Origin: Mycolicibacterium mageritense
Lineage (GTDB): Bacteria > Actinomycetota > Actinomycetes > Mycobacteriales > Mycobacteriaceae
Direction of reading: 5' to 3'
Assembly (NCBI RefSeq): GCF_010727475.1
Contig: NZ_AP022567.1
Location: 1,054,001 to 1,118,000, forward strand
Length of the DNA stretch: 64,000 nucleotides
The stretch's first letter is position 1. Each line of letters starts with the position of its first letter. This document shows positions 17,040-24,451 of this stretch, one piece after another. The position numbers and the translations under genes are program-made. A model generated the notes under the pieces. It saw nothing but the letters and a program-made list of their open reading frames with translations, had not been told where the DNA came from and did not search any database.

Positions 17040-17485
17040 TGTTCGGCATCGGCTGCGCACACCTGCAGGAGCGCTTGGGCCAATTCCTGTCCCTTGACCA
17101 CGAAATGGGTGGAGAAGAACATCCGGTGTTCGTAATGCTCGTGGAACGCGTGCGGTGTCAGCACCGCCGAGAAGACCGGCGTCTCCTCATCCAGCTGAAT
17201 CCGCATCAGCGCATCGAGCACTGTATGCGCGACGAACTCGTGCCGGTAGATGCCGCCGTCGACAATGAAAGCGCATGCCGCGATTGCCGCGTAGATTCCG
17301 CTGCGCGCCAACCGCTGCACGCGCAGCGGAATCTCGAACGCGCCCGGCACTTCGAAACGGTCCACGGCGAACCTCGGGTGGGCATCGACCTCGCGGCAAA
17401 AGGTATCGACAGCATGGCCGACAATGTCGCCGTGCCAGCGAGACGACACGACGGCTACCCGATCGCTCTGTGACATGCCGGTCAT
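17018..17485 (-). CDS. Lumazine-synthase-like protein (RibH2 type)
   Basis: ATG at 17485 gives 155 aa; a second ATG 9 nt downstream is possible. The protein follows 6,7-dimethyl-8-ribityllumazine synthase: VVSSRWHGDIV at the N-terminus, FEVPGAFEIPL near residue 50, and a histidine in YRHEFVAHTVLDAL where RibH has its catalytic histidine. The RGxTxH context of housekeeping RibH is replaced by DGGIYRHEF, and SAVLTPHAFHEH follows, as remembered for RibH2 paralogues. No other riboflavin gene is near. It is the last gene of a six-gene catabolic operon, so a related condensation or aldol-type reaction on a small ketose is more likely than vitamin synthesis (inference). Confidence 0.78.
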   Translation of the reverse strand: MTGMSQSDRVAVVSSRWHGDIVGHAVDTFCREVDAHPRFAVDRFEVPGAFEIPLRVQRLARSGIYAAIAACAFIVDGGIYRHEFVAHTVLDALMRIQLDEETPVFSAVLTPHAFHEHYEHRMFFSTHFVVKGQELAQALLQVCAADAEHAEPAVS

Positions 17486-17495
17486 CGACACCGCA

Positions 17496-18308
17496 CTACT
17501 TTCCGGCGAAGCCCGCGTCGACGGGCAACGCCACGCCGGTGACGTAGCGCCCTTCGTCGGACGCCAGCCAGACGATGGCATTGCTGATGTCTTCTGGTTC
17601 AAGAAGATCAACCGGCAGCGCGTTCGAGATGTTCGAATCCCATTCGGGGTGTGCGTCCAGGAAGTCGCGAATATGGTCATTGTCGAGCAGTTTCGTGCGG
17701 ACGCCCGTCGGGTGGATCGTATTGACCCGAATCGAGTGCTCGGCAAGCTCATTCGCCAGCGTGCGCATCAGCCCGACGACACCGTGCTTGGCGGTGACAT
17801 AGTGCCCTAGGTTCACCATTCCTTTGGTGCCTGCCGACGAACTGGTGATCGCGATACACCCACCGTTACCCGCGGTAATCATCGCCGGGATCGCCGCTGA
17901 AACCGTCTTCCAGACACCGGTCAGGTTCACGCCCAGCATGTCGTTCCACTGCGCCTCGGTTATCGACCACGTGTTGCGCACATAGCAGGTGAACGCCGCA
18001 TTCGCGCAAACGATGTCCAGCCGTCCGAACTCCTCGACGGCGTTCTGGACGAGAGCAGAGATCGCCGCTCCGTCGCGCACATCGGCTTCGGCCGTGAGCA
18101 TCCGCCGACCCAGACCCTCCACCAGTCGCTGTGTCTCCTTGAGATCTTCGGTTGTCGCCAACGCGTAGGGTGCGGTTGCGACCTGCCCGCAGATGTCGAA
18201 GCCGACGATGTCGGCTCCTTCTTCGGCGAATCGCACAGCATGCGAACGGCCCTGCCCGCGCGCTGCGCCCGAGATCAGGGCGACCTTGCCCTCAAGCCGA
18301 CCAGCCAT
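17496..18308 (-). CDS. Mycofactocin-type SDR dehydrogenase
   Basis: ATG at 18308, 6 nt after AAGGGA, gives 270 aa; an upstream ATG at 18335 would overlap the Gfo/Idh stop. The start MAGRLEGKVALISGAARGQG followed by RSHAVRFAEEGADIVGFDIC is the hallmark of the carveol-dehydrogenase-like SDR group that keeps its NAD bound and recycles it through mycofactocin. YVTAK carries the catalytic Tyr and Lys. It probably oxidises a secondary alcohol of the imported substrate. The mft genes are not in this window and would be elsewhere in a mycobacterial genome. It lies 10 bp upstream of the lumazine-synthase-like gene. Confidence 0.85.
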   Translation of the reverse strand: MAGRLEGKVALISGAARGQGRSHAVRFAEEGADIVGFDICGQVATAPYALATTEDLKETQRLVEGLGRRMLTAEADVRDGAAISALVQNAVEEFGRLDIVCANAAFTCYVRNTWSITEAQWNDMLGVNLTGVWKTVSAAIPAMITAGNGGCIAITSSSAGTKGMVNLGHYVTAKHGVVGLMRTLANELAEHSIRVNTIHPTGVRTKLLDNDHIRDFLDAHPEWDSNISNALPVDLLEPEDISNAIVWLASDEGRYVTGVALPVDAGFAGK

Positions 18309-18331
18309 ATGTATTCCCTTCGTTGCAGATG

Positions 18332-19354
18332 TCACTTGTTGACGCTCGGGGTGCCAAGGTCCAACTCGACGGGTACCCCACTGGACTGAGAGTCGTGAAC
18401 GGCCTGCATGACCGCCACCACTGTGCGCGCCTCGGCCAATCCGGACTGCGGTGCGCGCTGCTCCCGGACGGCGGTCACGAACTCGATGAACTGCTGTTCG
18501 AATGCACTGTCACCGTTGATGTACGGCACGACCTGTTCACTGACGACGAGATCTTCTCCCACCCAGAGGTTTCGGTCGTCGGTCAACCGCATGCTGCCGT
18601 CCGGGCCGTTGATGAGCCGGTCGTTGACGGGAATCCGAGTGTTCAGCGACAGGTATCCGGTACCGAGACTGCCGTCTGCGAACTCGACCAGCAGAACGGC
18701 CTCGTCTTCGCCCTCCCAGCGGTCACGCAATCGGCGGGTCTGCGCATACACGCGTACCGGCTGGGAGCCTATGAGCCACACCATGGTGTCGATGACATGG
18801 GGCCCGTTGAGGCCCACCGCGAGGCCGCCGGCCTGCGCTGCTGACCTCCACCAGCCGACGGCGGCATCCTCGACGTAGACACCGAGGTTGTGCACCACAC
18901 TCACCGGCCCGCTCAGGGTCGGCATGCGTTGCTTGGCTTCTTGGGCACCTGCGAAGAACCGTCGGCATTGTCCGACCATCACCGTCTTGCCCGAAGCGGC
19001 TGCCGCAGCGGCTATCTCGTCGACTTCGGCCACCGTGGTGGCCAGCGGCTTCTCGACGAGAACATGTTTGCCGCTGTCAAGGATCGCTACCGCAAGCTCC
19101 CTGTGAAGATGGTTGGGAACAGTCAGCACGATGCCGTCGATATCATCGGCCGACAAGATCTGGTCGAAATCATGCACCGCTCGCTGCGCGCCGTAGCGCA
19201 ACGCTAGTTCTTCGGTACGCTCTCGCTCCTGGGGTAGGCCGGCGACCGCAACGAGCTGCGCCTCACCTTTGGCCGCAGCGATAGCTTCGAGATGCGCCGT
19301 CGCGATCCGGCCGGGGCCGACGAGTGCAACACGCATGATGTTGTTGTCAGACAT
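18332..19354 (-). CDS. Gfo/Idh/MocA-family oxidoreductase
   Basis: 340 aa. The N-terminal Rossmann fold (VALVGPGRIATAH) binds NAD(P). HVLVEKPLATT near residue 97 contains the conserved Glu-Lys-Pro of glucose-fructose oxidoreductase and inositol dehydrogenase enzymes, and the second domain has GLNGPHVIDTMVWL with the active-site His and Asp region. Such enzymes oxidise or epimerise sugars and inositols at a hydroxyl group. It starts 6 bp after the Tm-1-like gene, so translation is coupled. This makes three predicted dehydrogenases in one operon. Confidence 0.9.
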   Translation of the reverse strand: MSDNNIMRVALVGPGRIATAHLEAIAAAKGEAQLVAVAGLPQERERTEELALRYGAQRAVHDFDQILSADDIDGIVLTVPNHLHRELAVAILDSGKHVLVEKPLATTVAEVDEIAAAAAASGKTVMVGQCRRFFAGAQEAKQRMPTLSGPVSVVHNLGVYVEDAAVGWWRSAAQAGGLAVGLNGPHVIDTMVWLIGSQPVRVYAQTRRLRDRWEGEDEAVLLVEFADGSLGTGYLSLNTRIPVNDRLINGPDGSMRLTDDRNLWVGEDLVVSEQVVPYINGDSAFEQQFIEFVTAVREQRAPQSGLAEARTVVAVMQAVHDSQSSGVPVELDLGTPSVNK

Positions 19355-19360
19355 GAACTC

Positions 19361-20632
19361 TCAATCCTTTGCCGGTACCGAGGGCATAGCCGGGAGCAGG
19401 TCCAGCAGTCTGCGCGCGGCCATCTTGGCAAACGTTCGGTCGTTGATGTGCTGGGCGGTTTCGATAACCCGCACAGCAGTCCCGGCCAGCTCCGCTGTGA
19501 CGGCATCCTGGAGTACGCGCCGCGCCACCGGATCGTCGAACGGCTGACCGGCGGCGTCGAGCGCCGAAGTCCCAGCGGACGGGATGAGCACCGTGCACGG
19601 CCCTGCACAATTACGGAGCTGAGCACCGATCGCCCGCCCGATCCGGCGAGCTTCCTCGATGTTGACGCGCATAAGGGTGTTCTCGGCGTTGTGCTGATAG
19701 AAGTTTCTGCCAGTGAACCGATCCGGAATCGTCTCCAGCGGACCGAAGTTCACCATGTCGGTGGCGCCGAGCGATACCACCTGAGGCACACCCGAACGTG
19801 CCGCGGCACCCAGCCGCTGCGGCCCTGCCGTCAGAATGCCGCCGACCACTTCGTCGGCCCACTCCGTGGTGGTCAGATCCAGCACTCCGTCAACATGGCC
19901 ATCGGCGATCAGTCGCTCCATGGTCCGGCCACCCGCGCCGGTCGCGTGGAAAACCAGCACCTCGCATCCGGCGTCCTCCAGGAAGGCCTTCGCCTGCGTC
20001 ACGCACTCTGTGGTGACGCCGAACATCGATGCCGCGATCAACGGGCGGTCGGGCACGTTGTCGTCGTCGGTCGCTGTTTCCGCGGCACCCAAAACCATGC
20101 CCGCGAACGCGTCGGCAGCGCGCCGATAAGTTATCGCACTGATTCGATTGACGCCCGTGAAATCCACGATCGACGGGTACATCACGATGTCCGACGTGCC
20201 GACGTAGGGAGTCGTGTTCCCGGCCGCGACCGTTGACAGAATTGCCTTCGGCAAACCTAGGGCCAAGTCACGCATCGCGATGGCTCCGATTGTCGTGCCC
20301 GCGCCGCCGCCGATCGCGAAAACTCCACCGAGCACGCCGGTTTGAGCCAGATCGGCGACTACCGAACGTGCGCCGTCGGCCATGGTGGCAACCGCCGTGG
20401 ACCGGTCGTGTCGGGCAACGAGTTCGGCGATCGTGGTACCCGCCGATACCGCGACGGTATCTCGCGAGATGTCAGCCTCAAGGTGAGGTGTGCCGAGCAC
20501 ACCGATGTCGATGAGAACGGTCTGGAGCCCACGCCTGCGAAGGCGTCGCAGGATGAAATCAGCGTCCTCGCCCTTGGTGTCGAGGGCACACAGCACGGCG
20601 ACCGTGGACGGTATCGGGAGTGCGGCAGCCAT
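19361..20632 (-). CDS. Tm-1-like ATP-binding domain protein (UPF0261)
   Basis: 423 aa. It begins with VAVLCALDTKGEDADFILRR, typical of the UPF0261/Tm-1-like family, and has the glycine-rich GGVFAIGGGAGTTIGA near residue 105 and VVSLGATDMVNFG near residue 285. The family is named for the tomato Tm-1 virus-resistance protein; bacterial members have no firmly known reaction to my knowledge. It regularly pairs with a TIM-barrel protein like the one encoded at 21470-22306, and the pair may act as one enzyme. ATG overlaps the upstream SDR stop (TGATG). Confidence 0.85.
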   Translation of the reverse strand: MAAALPIPSTVAVLCALDTKGEDADFILRRLRRRGLQTVLIDIGVLGTPHLEADISRDTVAVSAGTTIAELVARHDRSTAVATMADGARSVVADLAQTGVLGGVFAIGGGAGTTIGAIAMRDLALGLPKAILSTVAAGNTTPYVGTSDIVMYPSIVDFTGVNRISAITYRRAADAFAGMVLGAAETATDDDNVPDRPLIAASMFGVTTECVTQAKAFLEDAGCEVLVFHATGAGGRTMERLIADGHVDGVLDLTTTEWADEVVGGILTAGPQRLGAAARSGVPQVVSLGATDMVNFGPLETIPDRFTGRNFYQHNAENTLMRVNIEEARRIGRAIGAQLRNCAGPCTVLIPSAGTSALDAAGQPFDDPVARRVLQDAVTAELAGTAVRVIETAQHINDRTFAKMAARRLLDLLPAMPSVPAKD

Positions 20633-21441
20633 CAGACCGTCAGAATCCCACCGTTGACATCAATGGTGGCTCCAGTGACGAACCGGGACAGATCTGACAG
20701 CAGAAACAACGTAACCGCAGCAACATCCTGCTCATATACGTTGCGGCCCAGCGGCGTCTGGTCAGCGAGATCGGCCAAATCCTGCTCGCGGTGCAGTTCG
20801 GTGAGCAGATCGGTCATCCGCGTTCCGACGATTCCGCCAGGGCATATCGAGTTCGCGCGGACGTTCTGTCCGCCGAACTCCTTTGCGAGATGGCGGGTAA
20901 GGCCGAGAATGCCAGCCTTCGCCGCCGAGTAGTGGCACCCGAGAAACGGGCTCGAGGTCCGGCCCGCCAGCGACGAGATGCTGACCAATGCACCCCCGCC
21001 TGCTGCGATGATGTGAGGAAGACTTGCCTGGTAGGTGATGAAGGCACCCTTGAGGTTCGAATCGACAATCAGATCCCACTCGTCGGAACTGACCTCGAGT
21101 GTCGGCCGTTGTGCCCGGTACGCGCCTGCCGAGTACACCACGTTGTGCAGTGCGGTGAAGGTGTCGGCCGCGTGCGCCGCGACCCTACGTGCATCTGTGG
21201 AATCCGTCGCGTCTCCGACGACTGCGGTGAATCGCGGCCCATAGAACTCGAATTCGGCCGATACGGCCTCGATGCGCTCGGCGCTGAGGTCAGAGACTGC
21301 CACCCTGGCACCCATCTTGAGCAGGTTCTCGGCGATAGTTCGCCCGGTACCCCTTGCGCCACCCACGACGAGGGTGACCGATTCGGAAAGGTTGTCTCCG
21401 ATGATCTTCCAGTCGAGGCTTTCGTGCAGCGAAGTGCTCAT
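20632..21441 (-). CDS. SDR-family oxidoreductase
   Basis: 269 aa. The dinucleotide loop is VVGGARGTGRTIAENLL, NVVYSAG replaces NNAG, a Ser lies in SISSLAG, and the catalytic YSAAKAG is near residue 170. The end GATIDVNGGIL is typical. It is the second gene of the six-gene operon, 28 bp after the TIM-barrel gene and overlapping the Tm-1-like start. It belongs to a different SDR subgroup from the mycofactocin-type enzyme downstream, which suggests a separate oxidation or reduction step. Confidence 0.9.
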   Translation of the reverse strand: MSTSLHESLDWKIIGDNLSESVTLVVGGARGTGRTIAENLLKMGARVAVSDLSAERIEAVSAEFEFYGPRFTAVVGDATDSTDARRVAAHAADTFTALHNVVYSAGAYRAQRPTLEVSSDEWDLIVDSNLKGAFITYQASLPHIIAAGGGALVSISSLAGRTSSPFLGCHYSAAKAGILGLTRHLAKEFGGQNVRANSICPGGIVGTRMTDLLTELHREQDLADLADQTPLGRNVYEQDVAAVTLFLLSDLSRFVTGATIDVNGGILTV

Positions 21442-21469
21442 ATCAGATCCTCCTTGTGGTCGGGGCTGC

Positions 21470-22306
21470 TCAAGCGACTGCCGTCGCTTTGAAGGCGGCG
21501 GTAACGTCGATCAAGGCCTGTTCGACAGGAAGTCGCTCCATGCTCGACGCGCCAACGAACCCGACTGCCCTGGTGCGCTTCATGACGTATTCGGCATCAG
21601 CCGGCTCGGCGATGGGGCCGCCATGACACAGTACGATCGCGTCGTCGCGCACTCCGCGCGCAGACGCGGCGATAGCGTCGACCCGCTGGCAGGAGTCGTC
21701 CAGTGAGAACGCCCCGACAGTCGACATCCCCACGCTGCCCCCGACAGTCAGGCCCATGTGGGCGATCACGACGTCCGCTCCCGCCTCGGTCATCGCAGCC
21801 GCCTCGTCCGGAGTGAACACGTAGACGATCGTGAAAAGGCCGAGTTGGTGTGCGGTCCTGATCATCTCGACCTCCCGTTGGAAGCCCAGCCCGGATGCCT
21901 CCAACTCCTTACGAATGCGGCCGTCGAAGAGGCCAACCGTAGGAAAGTTATTGACACCGGAGAATCCAGCCGCCGCCACTGAATTCAGCAGACGACCCAT
22001 GTCCCGGGTCGGATCGGTGCCGTTGACACCGGCGACAACGGGCGTGTTACTGACGACCGGCAGCACTTCCCGCTCGCCCATCTCGAGCACGATGGCGTTG
22101 GCGTCACCCAATGGAAGCAGCCCGCACATCGAGCTGTGACCGGCCATCCGGAAACGCCCCGAGTTGTACACAATGATGAGGTCGGCACCACCACGCTCGA
22201 TGAACTTGGCCGACAAGCCCGTGCCGGCGCCCGCACCCACGATCGGGCGTTGCGCAGCGATCTGCTCCCGCAACCGATCAACGACTTGATCTCGTGTGAA
22301 CACCAC
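21470..22306 (-). CDS. TIM-barrel protein, phosphoenolpyruvate hydrolase-like family
   Basis: GTG at 22306, 8 nt after GAAGGGG, gives 278 aa and puts the N-terminus where relatives begin (just before FTRDQVVDRLR). An ATG at 22345 (291 aa) has no ribosome site and nearly touches operator D. The motifs IVGAGAGTGLSAKF, LIIVYNSGRFRMAG and GVNNFPTVGL mark the COG5564-type TIM-barrel family, distantly related to PEP mutase/isocitrate lyase. It is the first gene of the six-gene operon and the usual partner of the Tm-1-like protein. The function of the pair is unknown; retro-aldol or C-C cleavage of a sugar acid would suit the context. Confidence 0.82.
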   Translation of the reverse strand: MVFTRDQVVDRLREQIAAQRPIVGAGAGTGLSAKFIERGGADLIIVYNSGRFRMAGHSSMCGLLPLGDANAIVLEMGEREVLPVVSNTPVVAGVNGTDPTRDMGRLLNSVAAAGFSGVNNFPTVGLFDGRIRKELEASGLGFQREVEMIRTAHQLGLFTIVYVFTPDEAAAMTEAGADVVIAHMGLTVGGSVGMSTVGAFSLDDSCQRVDAIAASARGVRDDAIVLCHGGPIAEPADAEYVMKRTRAVGFVGASSMERLPVEQALIDVTAAFKATAVA

Positions 22307-22352
22307 TTGGACTGCCCCTTCTCCACTACTTGCGATCATCGCCACGCGTAAA

Positions 22353-22371
22353 TATGTTGAAAAGCAACGTA
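22353..22371. promoter_or_regulatory. ROK operator D (six-gene operon promoter)
   Basis: TATGTTG-AAAAG-CAACGTA, arms complementary at 6 of 7 positions. It lies 47 bp before the preferred start of the TIM-barrel gene and shares the consensus of operators A to C. Confidence 0.6.
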
Positions 22372-22535
22372 TATCTGGCGCAGGTCGATGTCAACCCAGT
22401 CGGCCGGTCGAACCGATCCGACCCCTGCACGTATCGCTAGATGGGTTTTACCTGCAGATATATCCGAAGCGCGCGCTAACTGCCAGCCTCCGGGGCCAAT
22501 GCGCTACTTCTCTTGACATCGCCCAGACGTATATA

Positions 22536-22554
22536 TACGTTGATTTTCGACATA
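22536..22554. promoter_or_regulatory. ROK operator C (symporter promoter)
   Basis: TACGTTG-ATTTT-CGACATA lies 37 bp before the symporter start. Arms match at 5 of 7 positions and the spacer is identical to operator B. It sits in the 245-bp AT-richer divergent region between the symporter and the six-gene operon. Apart from operators C and D I see nothing else definite there. Confidence 0.6.
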
Positions 22555-22590
22555 TTTAAGTGACTGTGGTCACATACCGAACGAGGCACA

Positions 22591-23904
22591 GTGGCGAATC
22601 AAACTTCACCAACGCAGGCGACCGGACAGAATCGGCCCACCGGTCTTGTCCGGGTGGTTGCTGCCAGCAGCACCGGCATGGCGCTGGAGGCTTACGACTT
22701 CCTGTTGTACGGCTCGGCGGCCGCCCTGGTCTTCAATAAGCTGTTCTTCCCAACGGTGGATCCCCTAATCGGAACACTGCTGGCTTTTCTGAGCTATGCC
22801 CTCGGATTCTTCGCGCGCCCCTTGGGCGGACTCGTGTTCGGACATTTCGGTGACCGAATCGGTCGCAAGCTGCTACTCATCATCAGCTTGGTCATGATGG
22901 GCACTGCAACGTTTGCAATCGGTCTGTTGCCTACCTACGCGTCCGTCGGCATCTTGGCTCCCCTCATGCTCAGCACATTGAGATTGATCCAAGGCTTCGC
23001 GCTGGGCGGTGAGTGGGGCGGCGCGATGCTGTTGGTGGCCGAACGGGTGCCGGCTCACAAACGCGGAACGTGGACCAGCCTCCCCGAGGCCGGCATCCCG
23101 CTGGGCAACCTCATCGCTACGGCGGTACTGGCGGTGCTCTCAGCCACGCTAAACGATGCCGCATTTCTGGAATGGGGTTGGCGCATACCGTTTTTACTGT
23201 CCGCTGTCCTGCTCGTACTGGGCTACTGGATACGCACCACCGTGCAGGACGCAGCGATCTTCGCCGAAGCGCGCGAACATGCTGTCAACGAAGCACCAGT
23301 CAAGGTGGTTCTGCGGACGCGGCGCCGCGAGCTGATCCAGTGTGCGAGTGCAAGACTCACGGAGAACGTGGCCTACTACATTCTGGCGTCTTTCGCCATC
23401 GTCTACGCAGTAGAGAACAGCGGAGTCGACAAAAGCGTGGTCCTGAACGCCCTCGTGGTCGCGAACGTCGTCCAGCTGTTCGCAACACCGTTCTTCGGAG
23501 CCCTCTCTGACCGAATCGGGCGCCGGCCGGTCATCATCGCAGGCGCACTCGGAACTGCAGGCTGGATCTGGATCTTTTTCGCGCTCTTGGACACCGGCGG
23601 CTCGATCGCTGTTTGTGCCGCCATCGTGGTCGGCCTGATCTTTCATTCCGCGCTCTACGGACCCCAAGCGGCGTACTTCGCCGAACAGTTCGAAACCAAC
23701 AGTCGCTACACCGGCATGTCGATCGCCGCCCAGGTCACCACAGTCGTCGGCGGCGCGATCGCACCCCTCCTCGCCACAGCGCTTCTCGCCCAATACGACT
23801 CGTCGATCCCGATCGCGGTCTACATCGTCGTCGTCGCAGTGATCACAGTGGCGGGAGTGTGGTGGTCGCAGGAGACCTATCGGCGAGACCTGCGCGAGCC
23901 ATAG
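22591..23904 (+). CDS. MFS transporter, metabolite:H+ symporter (MHS) type
   Basis: GTG start at 22591 gives 437 aa with about twelve membrane segments. The loop between helices 2 and 3 reads FARPLGGLVFGHFGDRIGRK, the MFS signature in its MHS-family form (relatives carry shikimate, citrate, proline/betaine or other organic acids). GGEWGGAMLLVAE follows in helix 5. It is an inner-membrane proton symporter, probably for an acid or polar substrate of the same pathway. It is the rightmost gene of the repeat-flanked block and ends 6 bp before the 70-bp repeat. Confidence 0.92.
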   Translation: MANQTSPTQATGQNRPTGLVRVVAASSTGMALEAYDFLLYGSAAALVFNKLFFPTVDPLIGTLLAFLSYALGFFARPLGGLVFGHFGDRIGRKLLLIISLVMMGTATFAIGLLPTYASVGILAPLMLSTLRLIQGFALGGEWGGAMLLVAERVPAHKRGTWTSLPEAGIPLGNLIATAVLAVLSATLNDAAFLEWGWRIPFLLSAVLLVLGYWIRTTVQDAAIFAEAREHAVNEAPVKVVLRTRRRELIQCASARLTENVAYYILASFAIVYAVENSGVDKSVVLNALVVANVVQLFATPFFGALSDRIGRRPVIIAGALGTAGWIWIFFALLDTGGSIAVCAAIVVGLIFHSALYGPQAAYFAEQFETNSRYTGMSIAAQVTTVVGGAIAPLLATALLAQYDSSIPIAVYIVVVAVITVAGVWWSQETYRRDLREP

Positions 23905-23910
23905 GTGAAG

Positions 23911-23980
23911 TGCTCACCTTTTAGCGCGAACAGACGCGCAGGTACCCGAAAACCGCGATTTTCGGGTACCGCCGCGTCTG
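23911..23980. repeat. 70-bp direct repeat, right copy
   Basis: Exact copy of 10153-10222, including the last 14 nt of frdD although no frdD is present here. After the repeat, similarity fades within 20 bp (CTCGGCGGAGAA against GTCGGCCGAGAA). The next gene is the Rv0910-like toxin, so the likely ancestral order was frdD, repeat, Rv0910-like gene. The hairpin can also terminate the convergent transcripts. Confidence 0.9.
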
Positions 23981-23998
23981 CTCGGCGGAGAAAGGTGA

Positions 23999-24448
23999 CT
24001 ACGACGGTGCGTAGAGCGCCTTGAACTTGTTGAGCGACTCCTGGATGTCGCCTTTGAGCGCGGACGCCACCACCATGCCGATCGGACCGAACAGCGCCGG
24101 GCCGCCGAGATGGACGTCGAACGTCACGGTGGCGCCCTCGGCGCCGTCGACCGGCGCGGGCTTGATCTTTCCGATCAGCTTGACTTTGACCCCGCCGCGG
24201 CCGTCGCCGTTGAGGGTCAACGAATGCGGCGGCTTGTAGTTGACGAGGGTCCATTTGACCCGGTTGAGCATGCCCTTGACCTCGACGATCGAGTCGATGA
24301 CGGTGCCCTTCTCAAGGGTTTCCGGCAACTTCGACCGCCAGGCGCGGTGGATGCTCAACCACTCGTCGTAACGGGACAGATCGGAGGCGTACTCCCACGC
24401 CTTCTCCGGCGGCAACGGCACATCGACGGAGACTGACAGTTTTGCCAT
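23999..24448 (-). CDS. SRPBCC-fold protein, Rv0910-type toxin
   Basis: 149 aa. It begins MAKLSVSVDVPLPPEKAWEY, the usual first strand and helix of the SRPBCC/polyketide-cyclase fold, with the strand LTLNGDGRGGVKVKLIG and a long C-terminal helix. With the small helical protein just upstream it matches the M. tuberculosis Rv0909/Rv0910 pair, catalogued as a type II toxin-antitoxin module in which the SRPBCC protein is the toxin. Toxicity of this copy is not shown by sequence. It is the last gene of the ctpE-side operon. Confidence 0.82.
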   Translation of the reverse strand: MAKLSVSVDVPLPPEKAWEYASDLSRYDEWLSIHRAWRSKLPETLEKGTVIDSIVEVKGMLNRVKWTLVNYKPPHSLTLNGDGRGGVKVKLIGKIKPAPVDGAEGATVTFDVHLGGPALFGPIGMVVASALKGDIQESLNKFKALYAPS

Positions 24449-24451
24449 AGG

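Noticed and set aside
22564..22575. CRP site before the symporter (TGTGGTCACA)
   Set aside because: The half-sites lack the 6-bp spacer of the CRP consensus, and the ROK-type repeat just upstream explains the promoter better.
10153..23980. Integrase, transposase or tRNA attachment site for the repeat-flanked block
   Set aside because: No reading frame resembles a recombinase and no tRNA-like sequence adjoins either repeat, so the block cannot be called an integrative element with a known mechanism.
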